Part shown: one piece after another, positions 9,045-18,899 of the stretch
Layout of the letters: the number at the start of each line of letters is the position of its first letter
How positions within the stretch are numbered: position 1 is the stretch's first letter
DNA from: Comamonadaceae bacterium
GTDB taxonomy: Bacteria > Pseudomonadota > Gammaproteobacteria > Burkholderiales > Burkholderiaceae_C
Direction: 5' to 3'
DNA: 33,551 nt
Assembly: GCA_947378785.1 (NCBI GenBank)
Contig: CANCLK010000032.1
Location: 1-33,551 of the forward strand
Notes under the pieces: generated by a model
The model's input: the letters and a program-made list of their open reading frames with translations, nothing else
Told to the model about the DNA's origin: nothing
Databases searched by the model: none
Translations under genes and position numbers: made by a program

Positions 9045-10235
9045 TCAGACGAGCGTTTTGCTCAGCGGCTGAACGATCCATTGGCCGGCCACTAGGGTCA
9101 GTTCGCGGTCGCAATCGAATTCATTGACTTCATGTTCATGTCCAGGCAACACACAAACGACGGTTTCACCGCGTGCGCGGAGACCAGCAATGGCTTGACG
9201 CAGCGTTGCTTCGACGCCCCATGGCGCACAAACGGCGGCCCGTAAAGGCCGTGGTGCAAGGACGCTGACAAGTTCTTTCAAATCAAGACTGAAGCCTGCC
9301 GCTGGACGCCGACGTCCGAAAATAGCGCCGACTTCGTCATAGCGTCCGCCACGGGCGAGCTCGGCGCCCTGGCCGTAAATGGCAAAGCGCGTGCCACTGT
9401 AGTAAGCGTAGCCGCGCAGGTCACCCAGATCAAAGCCGACCTTCACAGCGCCACCAAAGTTGGCAACGTGAGAGGCCATCCAGCGCATGCCTTGCAACGC
9501 AGCGATAGCAGCCGGAAAGGCTTTTAAGGATTTTTCGGCTTCGGCCAAAACTTTCTCGTCACCATAGAGTTGCAGCAAGGCCTTCAGGCCTTCGGCCGAC
9601 GCCCGCGAAATGCTCGGTTGCGACGCGAGCAGGCTGCTCAATTCGCTGGCATCTTTGGCAGCCAAGGCGGCATGCAAATGCGACAAGGTGCCCGCACCGA
9701 TGCTGGCACCGTCCAAGAGACTGCTGACAACGCGCACGTCAGCCATGTCGACCGACAGTGATTCAACGCCAGCAGCGCTCAAACCTTCAAGGGCCAGCAG
9801 CTGAACTTCCAAGTCGGCTTCAAGCCCGCCGTGACCATAAATCTCAGCGCCAAACTGCAACGGTTCGCGCGTGGCATGGGGGCGCTCAGCCCGTGTGTGT
9901 AACACCGGCCCGCAATAACACAGGCGCGCAACGCCACTGCGGTTTAAAAGATGAGCATCAATACGGGCGACTTGTGGCGTGGTGTCAGCACGCAACCCGA
10001 GGGTTCGGCCTGACAGCTGATCAACCAATTTGAAGGTCTGGAGATCAAGCGCTTCGCCGGTACCCGTCAACAAAGACTCAAGGTGCTCCAGCAGCGGCGG
10101 CATGACAAGCTCGTAGCCGTAGCGCCGAGCCGTGTCCAGAAAAAGGCGGCGGAGTTCTTCAATGTGACGCGCCTCTGAGGGGAGGACATCGGCAATTTGA
10201 TCCGGCAATTGCCATGATGACGACCAAGCGGGCAT
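9045..10235 (-). CDS. hisZ: ATP phosphoribosyltransferase regulatory subunit HisZ
   Basis: This 396-residue protein is a paralogue of histidyl-tRNA synthetase that has lost tRNA charging. It binds the short form of HisG to make the active, histidine-inhibited ATP phosphoribosyltransferase, the first step of histidine synthesis. The class II synthetase core is recognisable ([19 protein letters not shown] near the N-terminus, [15 protein letters not shown] as motif 2 region, and RGGRYDEV near residue 293), while the catalytic HisA motif of true HisS is altered. True HisS is encoded separately at 17580-18896. No other his gene is nearby; hisZ sits beside purA as in related genomes. Confidence 0.95.
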   Translation of the reverse strand: MPAWSSSWQLPDQIADVLPSEARHIEELRRLFLDTARRYGYELVMPPLLEHLESLLTGTGEALDLQTFKLVDQLSGRTLGLRADTTPQVARIDAHLLNRSGVARLCYCGPVLHTRAERPHATREPLQFGAEIYGHGGLEADLEVQLLALEGLSAAGVESLSVDMADVRVVSSLLDGASIGAGTLSHLHAALAAKDASELSSLLASQPSISRASAEGLKALLQLYGDEKVLAEAEKSLKAFPAAIAALQGMRWMASHVANFGGAVKVGFDLGDLRGYAYYSGTRFAIYGQGAELARGGRYDEVGAIFGRRRPAAGFSLDLKELVSVLAPRPLRAAVCAPWGVEATLRQAIAGLRARGETVVCVLPGHEHEVNEFDCDRELTLVAGQWIVQPLSKTLV

Positions 10236-10388
10236 GCGTATTTAGGATGAGCTGTAAAAGCAGGATTTTACCGGTGCTTCGTGCTGATTTTGGATGAGCT
10301 TGCCGGAAAAGCTGCGCGAGCAGCATTCCAGCGGCCATCTGGACCCGGAAGTGACGCCATCTAGCGTCGAAATATGAGATGACAAAAG
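10236..10388. promoter_or_regulatory. Leader of hisZ-purA, no gene found
   Basis: This stretch between the hflC terminator and hisZ probably holds the promoter of the hisZ-purA group. A TAAAAT-like -10 candidate (minus strand, 10265-10270) lies about 30 bases before the hisZ start, but I see no matching -35. Only a 30-codon frame is open on the minus strand and it does not resemble a known protein. The small DUF2065 membrane protein often found between hflC and hisZ in related bacteria is not visible here. Confidence 0.35.
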
Positions 10389-10412
10389 CACCTTCCCCAG
10401 TGGGGCAAGGTG
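10389..10412 (-). terminator. Probable rho-independent terminator after hflC
   Basis: On the minus strand the arms CACCTTGCCCC and GGGGAAGGTG pair around a 3-base loop with one bulged base, followed by CTTTTGTC. It lies 17 bases beyond the hflC stop, the right place to end the hfq-hflX-hflK-hflC transcript. The T-tract is short, so termination may be partial. Confidence 0.6.
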
Positions 10413-10429
10413 AAAGCATCATTCAGGTA

Positions 10430-11326
10430 TTATTTTTTTGCAGCTGTTCCACTGCCCGAACTCCGCATGGCCTTGAAAAAGTCCGAGGAGGGATCAATCA
10501 CCATGACATCGCTCTTTTTATCGAAGCTGGCCCGGTAGGCGTCCAAACTGCGATAAAACTGAGCAAATTGTGGGTCGCGGCCAAACGACTCGCTGTAAAT
10601 ACCTGTCGCCTGAGCGTCGCCCTCACCCTTGATTTTCTGAGCGTCGCGGTAGGCATTCGCGATCGTGACTTCACGCTGGCGGTCTGCATCAGCACGAATT
10701 TTCTCGCCCTCGGCAGCACCGGTGGAACGCAACTCGTTGGCGACCCGCTTACGCTCAGCCTCCATACGCCGATAGACCGATTCAGTGATGGCCTCAACAT
10801 AATCAATGCGCGTAATCCGCACATCGTTGACATCAATACCCCAAGGCTGAGCACCACGCACAACCTTCAGCACCTCGGACTTCACGTCGGCCATCAAGGT
10901 GTCGCGCTGGATCGACAGTAGCTCTTTCACGGTGCGCTTGTTAATGGCTTCCTGAAATGCATTGCGGACAACACGGTTGAGCTGGTTGGCACCCGCACGC
11001 TCATCGAGACCCACGTTACGGATGTATTCAGATGGCTGAGTAATGCGCCATTTGACATACCAGTCGATGATCACCCGCTGCTTTTCAGCCGTCAGCATCG
11101 GTTCTGCATCGGTACTGTTCAAGGTTAAGAGCCGCCGGTCAATATAAGAGACGTTTTGAAATGGTGGCGGTAGCTTGAAGTTCAGACCGGGCTCAAGAAT
11201 GACTTCCTTGATCTGCCCAAGGGCATACACCACGCCAAACTGCCGCTGATCGACAACAAACAACATGGAACTGACCAATGCCAGTGCCACCAAAAGTGAA
11301 GAAGCAATAAATCCAACTCTATTCAC
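10430..11326 (-). CDS. hflC: HflC, FtsH protease modulator
   Basis: This 298-residue SPFH/prohibitin-family protein is anchored in the inner membrane by one segment (about 5-25), with the bulk in the periplasm. With HflK it forms a large cage around the FtsH protease and limits its access to membrane substrates. The SPFH domain covers about 26-200, followed by a charged helix typical of the family (ERKRVANELRSTGAAEGEKI, then alanine-rich repeats). It starts nine bases after the hflK stop, in the standard hflX-hflK-hflC order. The C-terminus ends in Ser/Gly and AAKK, as in relatives. Confidence 0.95.
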   Translation of the reverse strand: MNRVGFIASSLLVALALVSSMLFVVDQRQFGVVYALGQIKEVILEPGLNFKLPPPFQNVSYIDRRLLTLNSTDAEPMLTAEKQRVIIDWYVKWRITQPSEYIRNVGLDERAGANQLNRVVRNAFQEAINKRTVKELLSIQRDTLMADVKSEVLKVVRGAQPWGIDVNDVRITRIDYVEAITESVYRRMEAERKRVANELRSTGAAEGEKIRADADRQREVTIANAYRDAQKIKGEGDAQATGIYSESFGRDPQFAQFYRSLDAYRASFDKKSDVMVIDPSSDFFKAMRSSGSGTAAKK

Positions 11327-11335
11327 GGTAGTTCC

Positions 11336-12724
11336 TTAGCGTGTACGTGAAGTTTCACGGGCGCGTGTGTCCGCGGGTGCTGTCGTCATGGGCGGAAGGG
11401 CAGTAGCGTTTGTTGGCTCCGTGCCTATTTTTGGAGTAGCGCCCTGCCCGGTCGATTGCATGAGCTTGTCCAGCGGCAGGTACAGCAGGTTGGAGCCCTG
11501 CTTTGAATCGACCAGCACCTTGGTCACATTGGTGTAAACCTGTTGCATGGCATCGGTGTACATACGATCACGCGTCACCTGCGGCGCCTTTTGGTATTCG
11601 GTCAGAACAGCACGAAAGCGCTGCGCATCACCCTGTGACTGCGCCACCACTCGGGCTTTGTAGGCTTCCGACTCTTCTTTCAAACGTGAGGCAGAACCGA
11701 CAGCACGAGGGATGACGTCGTTGGCATAAGCTTGGGCCTCGTTCTTGGCTCGCTCGCGCTCTTGACCGGCTTTCAGCACATCGTCAAAAGCAGCTTGCAC
11801 TTGTTCTGGGGGGCGGACACCGCTTTGCTGCAAATTGATCGCCACCACTTCAACACCCACTTTGTAGCGATCCAAGATAGTCTGCATCAGGACACGAACG
11901 CGTGGCCCAATCTGGTCGCGTTCCTCTGACAGTGCAGAGTCCATTCTCATCTTGCCGACGACTTCACGGACTGCCGTTTCAGCAGCTTGCACGACCGTTG
12001 CAGCCGGATCTCGCGTTTCAAAAAGGTAAGCACGGGCGTCGCTCAAACGGTACTGCACGGCAAACTTGATCTCGACAATATTCTCGTCCTCAGTCAACAT
12101 GGCCGACTCGCGCAAGCCCGTCGCTTTGATAATGTTGTCTCGACCCACATCGACCGAACGAATTTGCGTGACGACGACCATTTCGTGACGCTGAACCGGG
12201 TATGGCAGACGCCAATTAAAGCCAGCCCCCACAGTAGAGTTGTATTTCCCGAACTGCGTGATCACTGCTTGCTGACCCTCTTGCACGATGAAAAATCCAG
12301 TTCCAAGCCAGATCAGCACAGCAACCGCAGCGATCAGGCCAACGCCGACACCAGCAGCCTTCATGTCAGGCTGAAAACCACCAGGGCCACCACCATGACC
12401 GCCCCCAGCAGGGCCGCCTTGCGGGCGGTTTGCGTCGTTCTTCTTGCCGCCAAAAATCCCGCCCAGCTTACGGTTGAAGTCACGCCACAACTCATCCAAA
12501 TCAGGCGGGCCTTGATTGGCGCCCTGAGGCTTGGGTCGCTGCGGCGGATTGACTGGCGCAGCTTCGTCCGGACCGGCGGTGGGCTTGGACTCGTCAGAAG
12601 ACGCGGGTGTCTTTCCCTCATCACGGCCCCAACGTGGATCGTTCAAATTGAACATGCCAAGCGCGCGCTGTTTCAGCCGTCCGGGCAAGGCCGTTACCGT
12701 CTGGAGTACAGGAATAAGATTCAT
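11336..12724 (-). CDS. hflK: HflK, FtsH protease modulator
   Basis: This SPFH/prohibitin-family protein pairs with HflC in the FtsH-regulating complex. With the chosen start it has 462 residues: a cytoplasmic Pro/Gly-rich N-terminus containing FNLNDPRWGRDEGK (25-38), a Gly-rich run (103-116), a membrane segment (about 124-146), then the SPFH domain from FIVQEGQQAVI onward and a coiled tail. The ATG at 12724 is preferred since it has AAGAGAA about eight bases upstream. An ATG at 12760 (12 codons earlier) and one at 12655 lack such a site but remain possible. The 45-base gap to hflX fits cotranscription. Confidence 0.93.
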   Translation of the reverse strand: MNLIPVLQTVTALPGRLKQRALGMFNLNDPRWGRDEGKTPASSDESKPTAGPDEAAPVNPPQRPKPQGANQGPPDLDELWRDFNRKLGGIFGGKKNDANRPQGGPAGGGHGGGPGGFQPDMKAAGVGVGLIAAVAVLIWLGTGFFIVQEGQQAVITQFGKYNSTVGAGFNWRLPYPVQRHEMVVVTQIRSVDVGRDNIIKATGLRESAMLTEDENIVEIKFAVQYRLSDARAYLFETRDPAATVVQAAETAVREVVGKMRMDSALSEERDQIGPRVRVLMQTILDRYKVGVEVVAINLQQSGVRPPEQVQAAFDDVLKAGQERERAKNEAQAYANDVIPRAVGSASRLKEESEAYKARVVAQSQGDAQRFRAVLTEYQKAPQVTRDRMYTDAMQQVYTNVTKVLVDSKQGSNLLYLPLDKLMQSTGQGATPKIGTEPTNATALPPMTTAPADTRARETSRTR

Positions 12725-12769
12725 GGAACAAATTCTCTTGGTTTTAAATAACACTGGCATTGTGCCAAA

Positions 12770-13942
12770 TCAACCGATAGCCTCGACCGCATGTGGACTC
12801 TCATCCGTGGACGAACTGCCCGCATGTCTCGCGAGCACCTGCCGTAGCAAAGTCAGCCCCTCCCCCGTCTTGGCGCTCACAAAGACGCGCTCGAGAGCTC
12901 TGGCGGTCTCAGTGACTGGGTCATTCACCTCGAACATATCACTCATCTGGAGTGGCCAATAGGCTTTTTCAATGGCATCTATCTTATTGAAAACCAATAA
13001 CTGCGGCACTTGACCAGCGCCGATTTCAGCCAGCACGCGCTGCACTTGCTCAATTTGCGCAAGGTACTCTGGGTTTGAACCATCGACCACATGCAGCAAC
13101 AGGTCGGCTTCAGTCGCCTCTTGTAGCGTGGCTTGAAAAGCGTCGATCAAGCCATGGGGCAAATCGCGAATAAATCCGACGGTGTCAGACAAAGAAACGG
13201 ATCGGGCAGCATCACCCAAGTAAAGCTGACGGGTCGTTGTGTCGAGCGTCGCGAAGAGTTGGTCGGCGGTGTAAGCGCGGGCTTTCACGAGCGCATTGAA
13301 CAAGGTCGTCTTGCCTGCATTGGTGTAACCGACCAACGAGATAGTGAACGAGTTGCGCCGGTCTCTTTGTTTGCGCTGCGTCTGCCGCTGGCGTTTGACT
13401 TTGGTCAGACGTTCTTTGGTCCGCTTGATCGATTCACTGATCATGCGTTTGTCGAGTTCGATTTGCTTCTCGCCGGGGCCACCGCGCACACCCGCACCAC
13501 CGGTTTGGCGCTCAAGGTGCGACCAGCGCCGCACCAGCCGGGTCGACAGGTATTGCAGCTTGGCTAACTCAACTTGCAGTTTGCCTTCGTGACTGCGCGC
13601 ACGTTGCGCAAAAATCTCAAGAATCAGCAGCGTCCTGTCATTGACAGGCATATCGAGCGTCCGCTCGAGGTTGCGCTGTTGGGCCGGACTGAGCGACTGG
13701 TCAAACAAAATTTCGGTGGCACCGTATTCACGCGCCGTCATCTTGATTTCTTCGGCTTTGCCGGTACCCACAAAAAGTGCAGCATCGGGCGCTTTTCGTT
13801 TGCATGTCATGCGGGCAACGGGCACCATCCCAGCCGTTTGGGCCAGCAATCCTAGCTCTTCGAGCTTGTCATCAAAATTAGCGTGCCCAAAGTCCACCCC
13901 AACGAGCAGGACGGAGACTGAAGCGGCTGGACGGGTGTCCAC
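12770..13942 (-). CDS. hflX: Ribosome-associated GTPase HflX
   Basis: This 390-residue GTPase of the HflX family binds the 50S subunit and splits stalled or stress-damaged ribosomes. The N-terminal nucleotide-binding domain (about 10-140) includes LFVGTGKAEEI. The Gly-rich hinge GGAGVRGGPGEKQIELD lies at 148-164, followed by a basic coiled helix. The G domain has G1 GYTNAGKTT at 205-213, G3 DTVGF at 253-257 and G4 NKID at 319-322. The start is GTG at 13942, five bases after the hfq stop, so translation is probably coupled to hfq. Confidence 0.95.
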   Translation of the reverse strand: MDTRPAASVSVLLVGVDFGHANFDDKLEELGLLAQTAGMVPVARMTCKRKAPDAALFVGTGKAEEIKMTAREYGATEILFDQSLSPAQQRNLERTLDMPVNDRTLLILEIFAQRARSHEGKLQVELAKLQYLSTRLVRRWSHLERQTGGAGVRGGPGEKQIELDKRMISESIKRTKERLTKVKRQRQTQRKQRDRRNSFTISLVGYTNAGKTTLFNALVKARAYTADQLFATLDTTTRQLYLGDAARSVSLSDTVGFIRDLPHGLIDAFQATLQEATEADLLLHVVDGSNPEYLAQIEQVQRVLAEIGAGQVPQLLVFNKIDAIEKAYWPLQMSDMFEVNDPVTETARALERVFVSAKTGEGLTLLRQVLARHAGSSSTDESPHAVEAIG

Positions 13943-13947
13943 GGAAC

Positions 13948-14208
13948 TCAGCTTGCGGGTCCCTCGTCGGATTCGGCCGCTGCAAAATTGACGGCACGTC
14001 CGGGGACGATGGTGGAGATGGCGTGCTTGTAGACCATCTGCGTGACCGTGTTGCGTAGCAACACGACATACTGGTCGAAAGATTCGATTTGGCCTTGTAG
14101 CTTGATGCCGTTGACGAGGTAAATCGACACTGGTACATGCTCGCGGCGCAAAGTATTCAGGAAAGGGTCCTGCAACAGCTGACCTTTGTTGTTATTGTTA
14201 TTGCTCAC
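13948..14208 (-). CDS. hfq: RNA chaperone Hfq
   Basis: This 86-residue Sm-like protein forms a hexameric ring that joins small regulatory RNAs to mRNAs. The Sm1 motif (around [20 protein letters not shown] and [10 protein letters not shown]) and Sm2 motif ([10 protein letters not shown]) match Hfq closely, including Gln, Phe and His residues of the proximal RNA face. The N-terminus has five consecutive Asn (4-8 within SNNNNNKGQ), longer than usual. The start is GTG at 14208 with a strong GGAGA site. The C-terminal tail is short and acidic. It heads hfq-hflX-hflK-hflC, the classic order. Confidence 0.98.
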   Translation of the reverse strand: MSNNNNNKGQLLQDPFLNTLRREHVPVSIYLVNGIKLQGQIESFDQYVVLLRNTVTQMVYKHAISTIVPGRAVNFAAAESDEGPAS

Positions 14209-14262
14209 GATATTCTCCGTGTTTTAGAGTTGAAGTTTAAGATTCATGACCTTACCACAGCC

Positions 14263-14281
14263 CTACAGGCAGACCCTGTAG
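14263..14281. other. Seven-base-pair hairpin between der and hfq
   Basis: Perfect arms CTACAGG (14263-14269) and CCTGTAG (14275-14281) surround a 5-base loop, two bases beyond the der stop and 54 bases before the hfq start. No T-tract follows on either strand, so it is not a standard terminator. It may protect the der mRNA end or act in the hfq leader; this is inference. Confidence 0.5.
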
Positions 14282-14283
14282 TC

Positions 14284-15630
14284 CTAGTCCGATTCCTTGT
14301 CGGTGAAGGGATTTGTCGATGTCTTCATCTGAATCCGCATCGGCGTCCCGACCAAGTCAAATTCTTTGCGAAAGCGCCCTTCCAGATAACGTTTGTAAGA
14401 CTCGCTGACATGCTCCAGGGAGTTGCCATGAATGATGATGATCGGCGGATTCATGCCGCCTTGGTGCGCATAGCGCATCTTCGGGCGGAACATGCCTGAG
14501 CGCTGTGGCTGCTGGAACTGCACAGCTTCGAGCAGCAAACGTGTGAGAACTGGGGTCGACATTTTGCGATTGGCCGAAGCGTGCGCCTGGATGATGGACT
14601 TCCAGACAGGAGCCAAACCTTGGCGCTTGATGGCGGAGATCCGATGGATAGCGGCAAACTTGAGAAAACCTAGGCGTGTTTCGATCGAACGCTCAAGCGT
14701 TTCGCGTTGGTAGCTGTCAACCGCATCCCACTTGTTGATGGCCAACACCACAGCCCGACCCGACTCTAGGATGTAGCCGGCGATGTGCGCGTCTTGATCT
14801 GTCACCCCTTGAGTGGCGTCTAGCAGCAGGAGCACGACATTTGAATTCTCGATGGCCTGCAACGTCTTGACGACTGAAAACTTTTCGATCGCCTCGAAGA
14901 CCTTGCCTTTACGCCGCAAACCGGCGGTATCGATCAATTCAAATTTTTGACCGGCCCGTTCAAACGGCACTGAAATCGCATCACGAGTGGTCCCGGGCAT
15001 GTCAAAAGCCACCAGCCGCTCTTCGCCTAACCAAGTGTTGATGAGTGTAGATTTCCCGACGTTGGGACGTCCGGCCACTGCAAGCTTGATAACAGCAGGG
15101 TCTTCGGCTTCGGCGAGTTCGTCAGGATCAGGTAGTTTGAGCGGCTCCAAAGCCATGTCGACCAGCATCCGCATGCCTTGGCCGTGGGATGCGGAGACCG
15201 CCAACACTTCGCCCAAGCCTAATTCAAAAAACTCGGACAGCTGAACGCCGCCTTCTTGCATCCCCTCTGCCTTGTTGGCAGCGAGCAGCGTGGGAATACC
15301 CAACTTGCGCAGGTACTTGGCAATATCGTGATCTTGGGCATTCAGACCAGCGCGGGCATCCACTACAAATATGACGACGTCCGCCTCAGCCACCGCTTGG
15401 CGCGTCTGCTTGGCCATCTCTTTGTAAATCCCGGAGGCCGCGTCGGGCTCGAAACCTCCCGTGTCGATAACGATGTACTCCTGCGAACCCAGTTGGCCAT
15501 TGCCGTAGTGTCGGTCCCTCGTCAAGCCGGCATAGTCGGCCACAATCGCATCCCGCGATTTGGTCAGGCGGTTAAAAAGCGTCGATTTGCCCACATTCGG
15601 GCGGCCCACCAGGGCAATTACAGGTTTCAT
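14284..15630 (-). CDS. der: Ribosome biogenesis GTPase Der (EngA)
   Basis: This 448-residue protein has two GTPase domains in tandem followed by a KH-like domain, and acts in late assembly of the 50S subunit. First domain: G1 GRPNVGKS at 9-16 and G3 DTGG at 56-59. Second domain: G1 GRPNVGKS at 187-194 and G3 DTAG at 234-237. The C-terminal part (about 355-448) contains the KH-like fold with [13 protein letters not shown]. The ATG at 15630 is chosen; the frame stays open 43 codons further but that region overlaps bamB and is not conserved. It lies 34 bases after bamB. Confidence 0.97.
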   Translation of the reverse strand: MKPVIALVGRPNVGKSTLFNRLTKSRDAIVADYAGLTRDRHYGNGQLGSQEYIVIDTGGFEPDAASGIYKEMAKQTRQAVAEADVVIFVVDARAGLNAQDHDIAKYLRKLGIPTLLAANKAEGMQEGGVQLSEFFELGLGEVLAVSASHGQGMRMLVDMALEPLKLPDPDELAEAEDPAVIKLAVAGRPNVGKSTLINTWLGEERLVAFDMPGTTRDAISVPFERAGQKFELIDTAGLRRKGKVFEAIEKFSVVKTLQAIENSNVVLLLLDATQGVTDQDAHIAGYILESGRAVVLAINKWDAVDSYQRETLERSIETRLGFLKFAAIHRISAIKRQGLAPVWKSIIQAHASANRKMSTPVLTRLLLEAVQFQQPQRSGMFRPKMRYAHQGGMNPPIIIIHGNSLEHVSESYKRYLEGRFRKEFDLVGTPMRIQMKTSTNPFTDKESD

Positions 15631-15664
15631 CAAAAATCTTGTTGCGGGCTGCTTGTGCGCCTGC

Positions 15665-16834
15665 TTATTGGGGCCGAAAGCCAAAAATAGTGCCAGCGCG
15701 GGTGACCACCACCAAAGTTTCGCCGACCAATGTCGGCGTTGCCACGATGGCAGAACCATCGGTCGTCAAGCGATTAACGAGTGTGCCGTCTTCGCGCGAT
15801 AGCAAATGAACGAAACCGGATGCATCACCGATAGCAATCGAGCGCCCAACGACGCGGGGAGCCGTCAACCCTCGGTAGCGCAGTTGATCGCTACTCCAGC
15901 CGCTCTCGCCATCCGCACGTTTCCACGAGACAACCTTGCCGTCCGATTCAACGGCAAACACCAGACGCCCATCGCCGTCTAGGCCGACGCTGCCATCCGC
16001 AGGCTTAGTCCACTGGAGGATGCCGCGATCGGCATTCACACAACCCACACTGGCCTGAAAGGCTCGCACGCACAGGACCTCATTCAGGCGACTCACTGGG
16101 CCAACCAAATCGACCAAGCGCTCAACATCATTGATGCCTCGTGGTGAGGCAATGGGCACTTCCCAGCGCAAGCTGCCATTGGCCGGATTTAACCCGGCAA
16201 TCCTGCCAGCCAACCCAGCGACAAGCGTGTCACCAACGGCCAATAAAACGCCGGCCTGACGCAAGACCAAGGGCTCGGTTGGGCGCTGCTGCGTCCAGAG
16301 TTTGCGACCGCTGTTGCCGTCAAAAGCATGAACCGCACGATCAGCCGTCAGCACAAAGATCCGTCCGCCCGCGACGAATGGCGCTGTGTAGGCTTGTGCG
16401 GTCAGCTTCTCGCGCCAGATTTCACGACCATCAACGATGACCACCAATTCGTTGCCAAGTGTGACGACAGCGGCCATCCGCCCATCGCTACCGACGCCTG
16501 CGGCCAACGGGGTGACCAGGTTCAAACGCCAAATGTCACGACCCGTGCGGGCATCGATAGCGGCGACAACACCGTCGCTCGCCGCTGCAATCAAGCTATT
16601 CCCAGAGGCACTGACCGTCATTGGGAAGCTGACAGTACCAAGACGCGCGGTCCATATTTGCTGAACGGCAACAACGGGCACGACCGGCTTGAGTTGTGCA
16701 GGCTTAGGTTGATTCGCGCCACCGGAACAGGAGGCCAACAAAACCAAGGCCAAGCCGGTCACAAGATAGCGCCAGCCGCTAAAAAGCGCTGACAGCCAAC
16801 TAGCGGCGAATGGTGACGAGGGAGTCCCTATCAT
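15665..16834 (-). CDS. bamB: Outer membrane assembly lipoprotein BamB
   Basis: This 389-residue lipoprotein of the BAM complex helps insert beta-barrel proteins into the outer membrane. A hydrophobic signal (about 22-35) ends in the lipobox LASC with lipidated Cys36. The rest forms repeated PQQ-type beta-propeller blades, seen as recurring patterns such as [24 protein letters not shown] and [12 protein letters not shown]. The start at 16834 gives an ATGA overlap with yfgM and a rather long region before the hydrophobic core. A partner, bamD, lies at 27328-28146. Confidence 0.95.
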   Translation of the reverse strand: MIGTPSSPFAASWLSALFSGWRYLVTGLALVLLASCSGGANQPKPAQLKPVVPVVAVQQIWTARLGTVSFPMTVSASGNSLIAAASDGVVAAIDARTGRDIWRLNLVTPLAAGVGSDGRMAAVVTLGNELVVIVDGREIWREKLTAQAYTAPFVAGGRIFVLTADRAVHAFDGNSGRKLWTQQRPTEPLVLRQAGVLLAVGDTLVAGLAGRIAGLNPANGSLRWEVPIASPRGINDVERLVDLVGPVSRLNEVLCVRAFQASVGCVNADRGILQWTKPADGSVGLDGDGRLVFAVESDGKVVSWKRADGESGWSSDQLRYRGLTAPRVVGRSIAIGDASGFVHLLSREDGTLVNRLTTDGSAIVATPTLVGETLVVVTRAGTIFGFRPQ

Positions 16835-17526
16835 TTCTTGGACTCGCTGGTCGGTGCGGCGGCGGTTGCGACTTGGGCCGCCCCGGCAGGGTCGACGCCC
16901 AAAGCGTTGAGTTTGACCTCGACCAATCGGCGGTATTCAGAGCGCTCGTCAAAATCTTTGTAGGCCTTCTGATATTCGGCCTTGGCCTCAGTCTTTTTTC
17001 CTTGCGCAGCCAGAATGTCACCTCGACGATCAGCCGCCAAGGCGGCGAATGATTTGGGCATGTCACCTGAGACTTGCTTCAACGCATCGTCATAAGCCTT
17101 GGCTTCGAGAAAGATACCCGACAAGCGCAGCTTGGCGATACTTTGGTAGCCGTCATCTGACGCCTTGGCAGCGACCCAGCCCAAAGCGCCCTTGGACGCA
17201 TCAAGGTTGCCTTTGTCGTAATAAACCCGCGCTGCCAACAGGGCGGCCTGCTCCGCATAGGCGGTCCGGCCATAACGTTCTTGCATGTCCGCCAAGGAAC
17301 GATCCAGCTTCGGCATATCGCCAGCCAACGCGGCGCGCTCCACCTCGTCATACATGACGGCGGCTTGCGCAGCTTGGTTACGCTGCCAGTAGTGGTAGCC
17401 ATTCCAAGCGGCCACAGCGCTGAATATCACGATCAAAGCCCAAGAGATGGCGTTGCCGTAGCGCTTCCAGAAATGCTTCAACTCAGCGAGTTGTTCCTGT
17501 TCTTCGAGGTCCAGATGTTTTGCCAT
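16831..17526 (-). CDS. yfgM: YfgM family periplasmic chaperone / SecYEG ancillary subunit
   Basis: This 231-residue protein has a short cytoplasmic start (MAKHLDLEEQEQLAELKHFW), one membrane segment at about 25-43, and a periplasmic TPR-like domain. In E. coli YfgM associates with SecYEG and PpiD and helps hand over secreted proteins. Tandem helical repeats are visible between about 60 and 210; the C-terminus is Ala/Thr-rich and ends in SESKK. It overlaps bamB by four bases and follows hisS by 53 bases, the same hisS-yfgM-bamB-der order as in E. coli. Confidence 0.93.
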   Translation of the reverse strand: MAKHLDLEEQEQLAELKHFWKRYGNAISWALIVIFSAVAAWNGYHYWQRNQAAQAAVMYDEVERAALAGDMPKLDRSLADMQERYGRTAYAEQAALLAARVYYDKGNLDASKGALGWVAAKASDDGYQSIAKLRLSGIFLEAKAYDDALKQVSGDMPKSFAALAADRRGDILAAQGKKTEAKAEYQKAYKDFDERSEYRRLVEVKLNALGVDPAGAAQVATAAAPTSESKK

Positions 17527-17579
17527 GGGTCTTGTTCACGATGCCGAAAGAAAGGTGGATTGTAGAGGTCGAGGCCTGT

Positions 17580-18896
17580 TCAGCCGCGCAGGATCGCAGC
17601 CCAAGTGGCCGCCTCGTTGAGTTTGCACAAGGATTGCTCAGACGCAGCCTCAGCCTTACCCGCACGCAGGGGCTTGACTGCCACGCAGCCGCTGGCCAGT
17701 TCTGTCTCGCCAAAAATCAGGGCGAAGCGGGCGCCGCTGGCATCGGCTTTTTTGAATTGCGACTTCATGCTGCCCATGCCTTCTGCGCCAGATCCGGCAC
17801 TGGCGTGCATTTGCACGCTCACCCCTTGGGCACGCAGCGCTTGCAGGGTCTGCAACACCACCGGCACCGCGGCAGCGTCGGGGACGATCGCATAAGCGTC
17901 AGGCACCAAAGCAGGCACGGTTTGCCCGCTTTCCCGCACCAGTTCAAGGACGCGCTCGACCCCCAGCGCCCAACCCACGGCCGGAGCGGCTTTGCCGCCG
18001 ATCTGTTCAATCAGGTAGTCATAACGGCCACCCGCGCACAAAGTGCCTTGCGCGCCCAGTTGGTCAGTGACGAACTCGAATACTGTGAGGTTGTAATAGT
18101 CGAGCCCACGCACCAGACGGTGGTTCTGCGTCCACGGCACCCCGTTGGCGTCAAGGATGGCTTTGAGCACGTCAAAGTGGGCCAATGACGCGGCGCCCAG
18201 AAAGTCGATCAGTCGCGGGGCAGTCTCAACCACGGTTTTCATGGCGGGATTTTTGGTGTCCAGAATGCGCAGCGGATTGCCGTGCAGACGACGGCGTGCA
18301 TCTTCGTCCAGCATGTCAGCGTGCTGCTCAAAGTGGGCGATCAGCTGCGTCCGGTGCAGCGCCCGCTCCTCTGGCTGGCCGAGGCTGTTGATCTCCAGCC
18401 GCCAATCGGTGATGCCGATGTCTTTCCAGAGCGCGGCGGCCAGCAAGATCAGCTCGGCATCGACTTCCGGACCACCAAAGCCCAAAGCCTCAGCACCGAT
18501 TTGATGAAACTGGCGATAACGACCGCGCTGCGGACGTTCGCGGCGAAACATCGGCCCCATGTAGTAAAGCCGTTTGCCGCCTTCGTACAGCAGGTTGTGC
18601 TCCGTCACAGCGCGCACCACACTGGCAGTATTTTCAGGCCGCATGGTCAAAAACGCATGGTCTCCGTTTTTGTCGGAGCGGTCTTCAAAAGAATACATCT
18701 CCTTTTCAACAATGTCCGTGACTTCGCCAATACCGCGCACAAAGAGTTGCGTGTGTTCCAAAATCGGCGTGCGGATGTTGCGGTAAGCGTAGCGCGCCAT
18801 CAGGTCGCGAACTTTGCCCTCTAACCATTCCCAGCGTGCCGATTCAGGCGGCAATATGTCGTTCATGCCTTTGACAGCAAGCAGTTTTTCAGCCAT
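17580..18896 (-). CDS. hisS: Histidyl-tRNA synthetase HisS
   Basis: This 438-residue class II synthetase charges tRNA-His. Motif 1 lies around IRTPILEHT (41-49), motif 2 is [17 protein letters not shown] at 116-132, and the histidine-specific motif is [13 protein letters not shown] at 262-274. The C-terminal anticodon-binding domain covers about 340-438. Length and start ([14 protein letters not shown]) are typical. It starts three bases after the ispG stop, so the two are probably translated in series. Confidence 0.97.
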   Translation of the reverse strand: MAEKLLAVKGMNDILPPESARWEWLEGKVRDLMARYAYRNIRTPILEHTQLFVRGIGEVTDIVEKEMYSFEDRSDKNGDHAFLTMRPENTASVVRAVTEHNLLYEGGKRLYYMGPMFRRERPQRGRYRQFHQIGAEALGFGGPEVDAELILLAAALWKDIGITDWRLEINSLGQPEERALHRTQLIAHFEQHADMLDEDARRRLHGNPLRILDTKNPAMKTVVETAPRLIDFLGAASLAHFDVLKAILDANGVPWTQNHRLVRGLDYYNLTVFEFVTDQLGAQGTLCAGGRYDYLIEQIGGKAAPAVGWALGVERVLELVRESGQTVPALVPDAYAIVPDAAAVPVVLQTLQALRAQGVSVQMHASAGSGAEGMGSMKSQFKKADASGARFALIFGETELASGCVAVKPLRAGKAEAASEQSLCKLNEAATWAAILRG

Positions 18897-18899
18897 TTT

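Noticed and set aside
10159..10422. An 87-codon minus-strand frame in the hflC-hisZ gap, tested as a possible DUF2065 gene
   Set aside because: It overlaps the hisZ start, crosses the hflC terminator hairpin and shows none of the DUF2065 membrane pattern.
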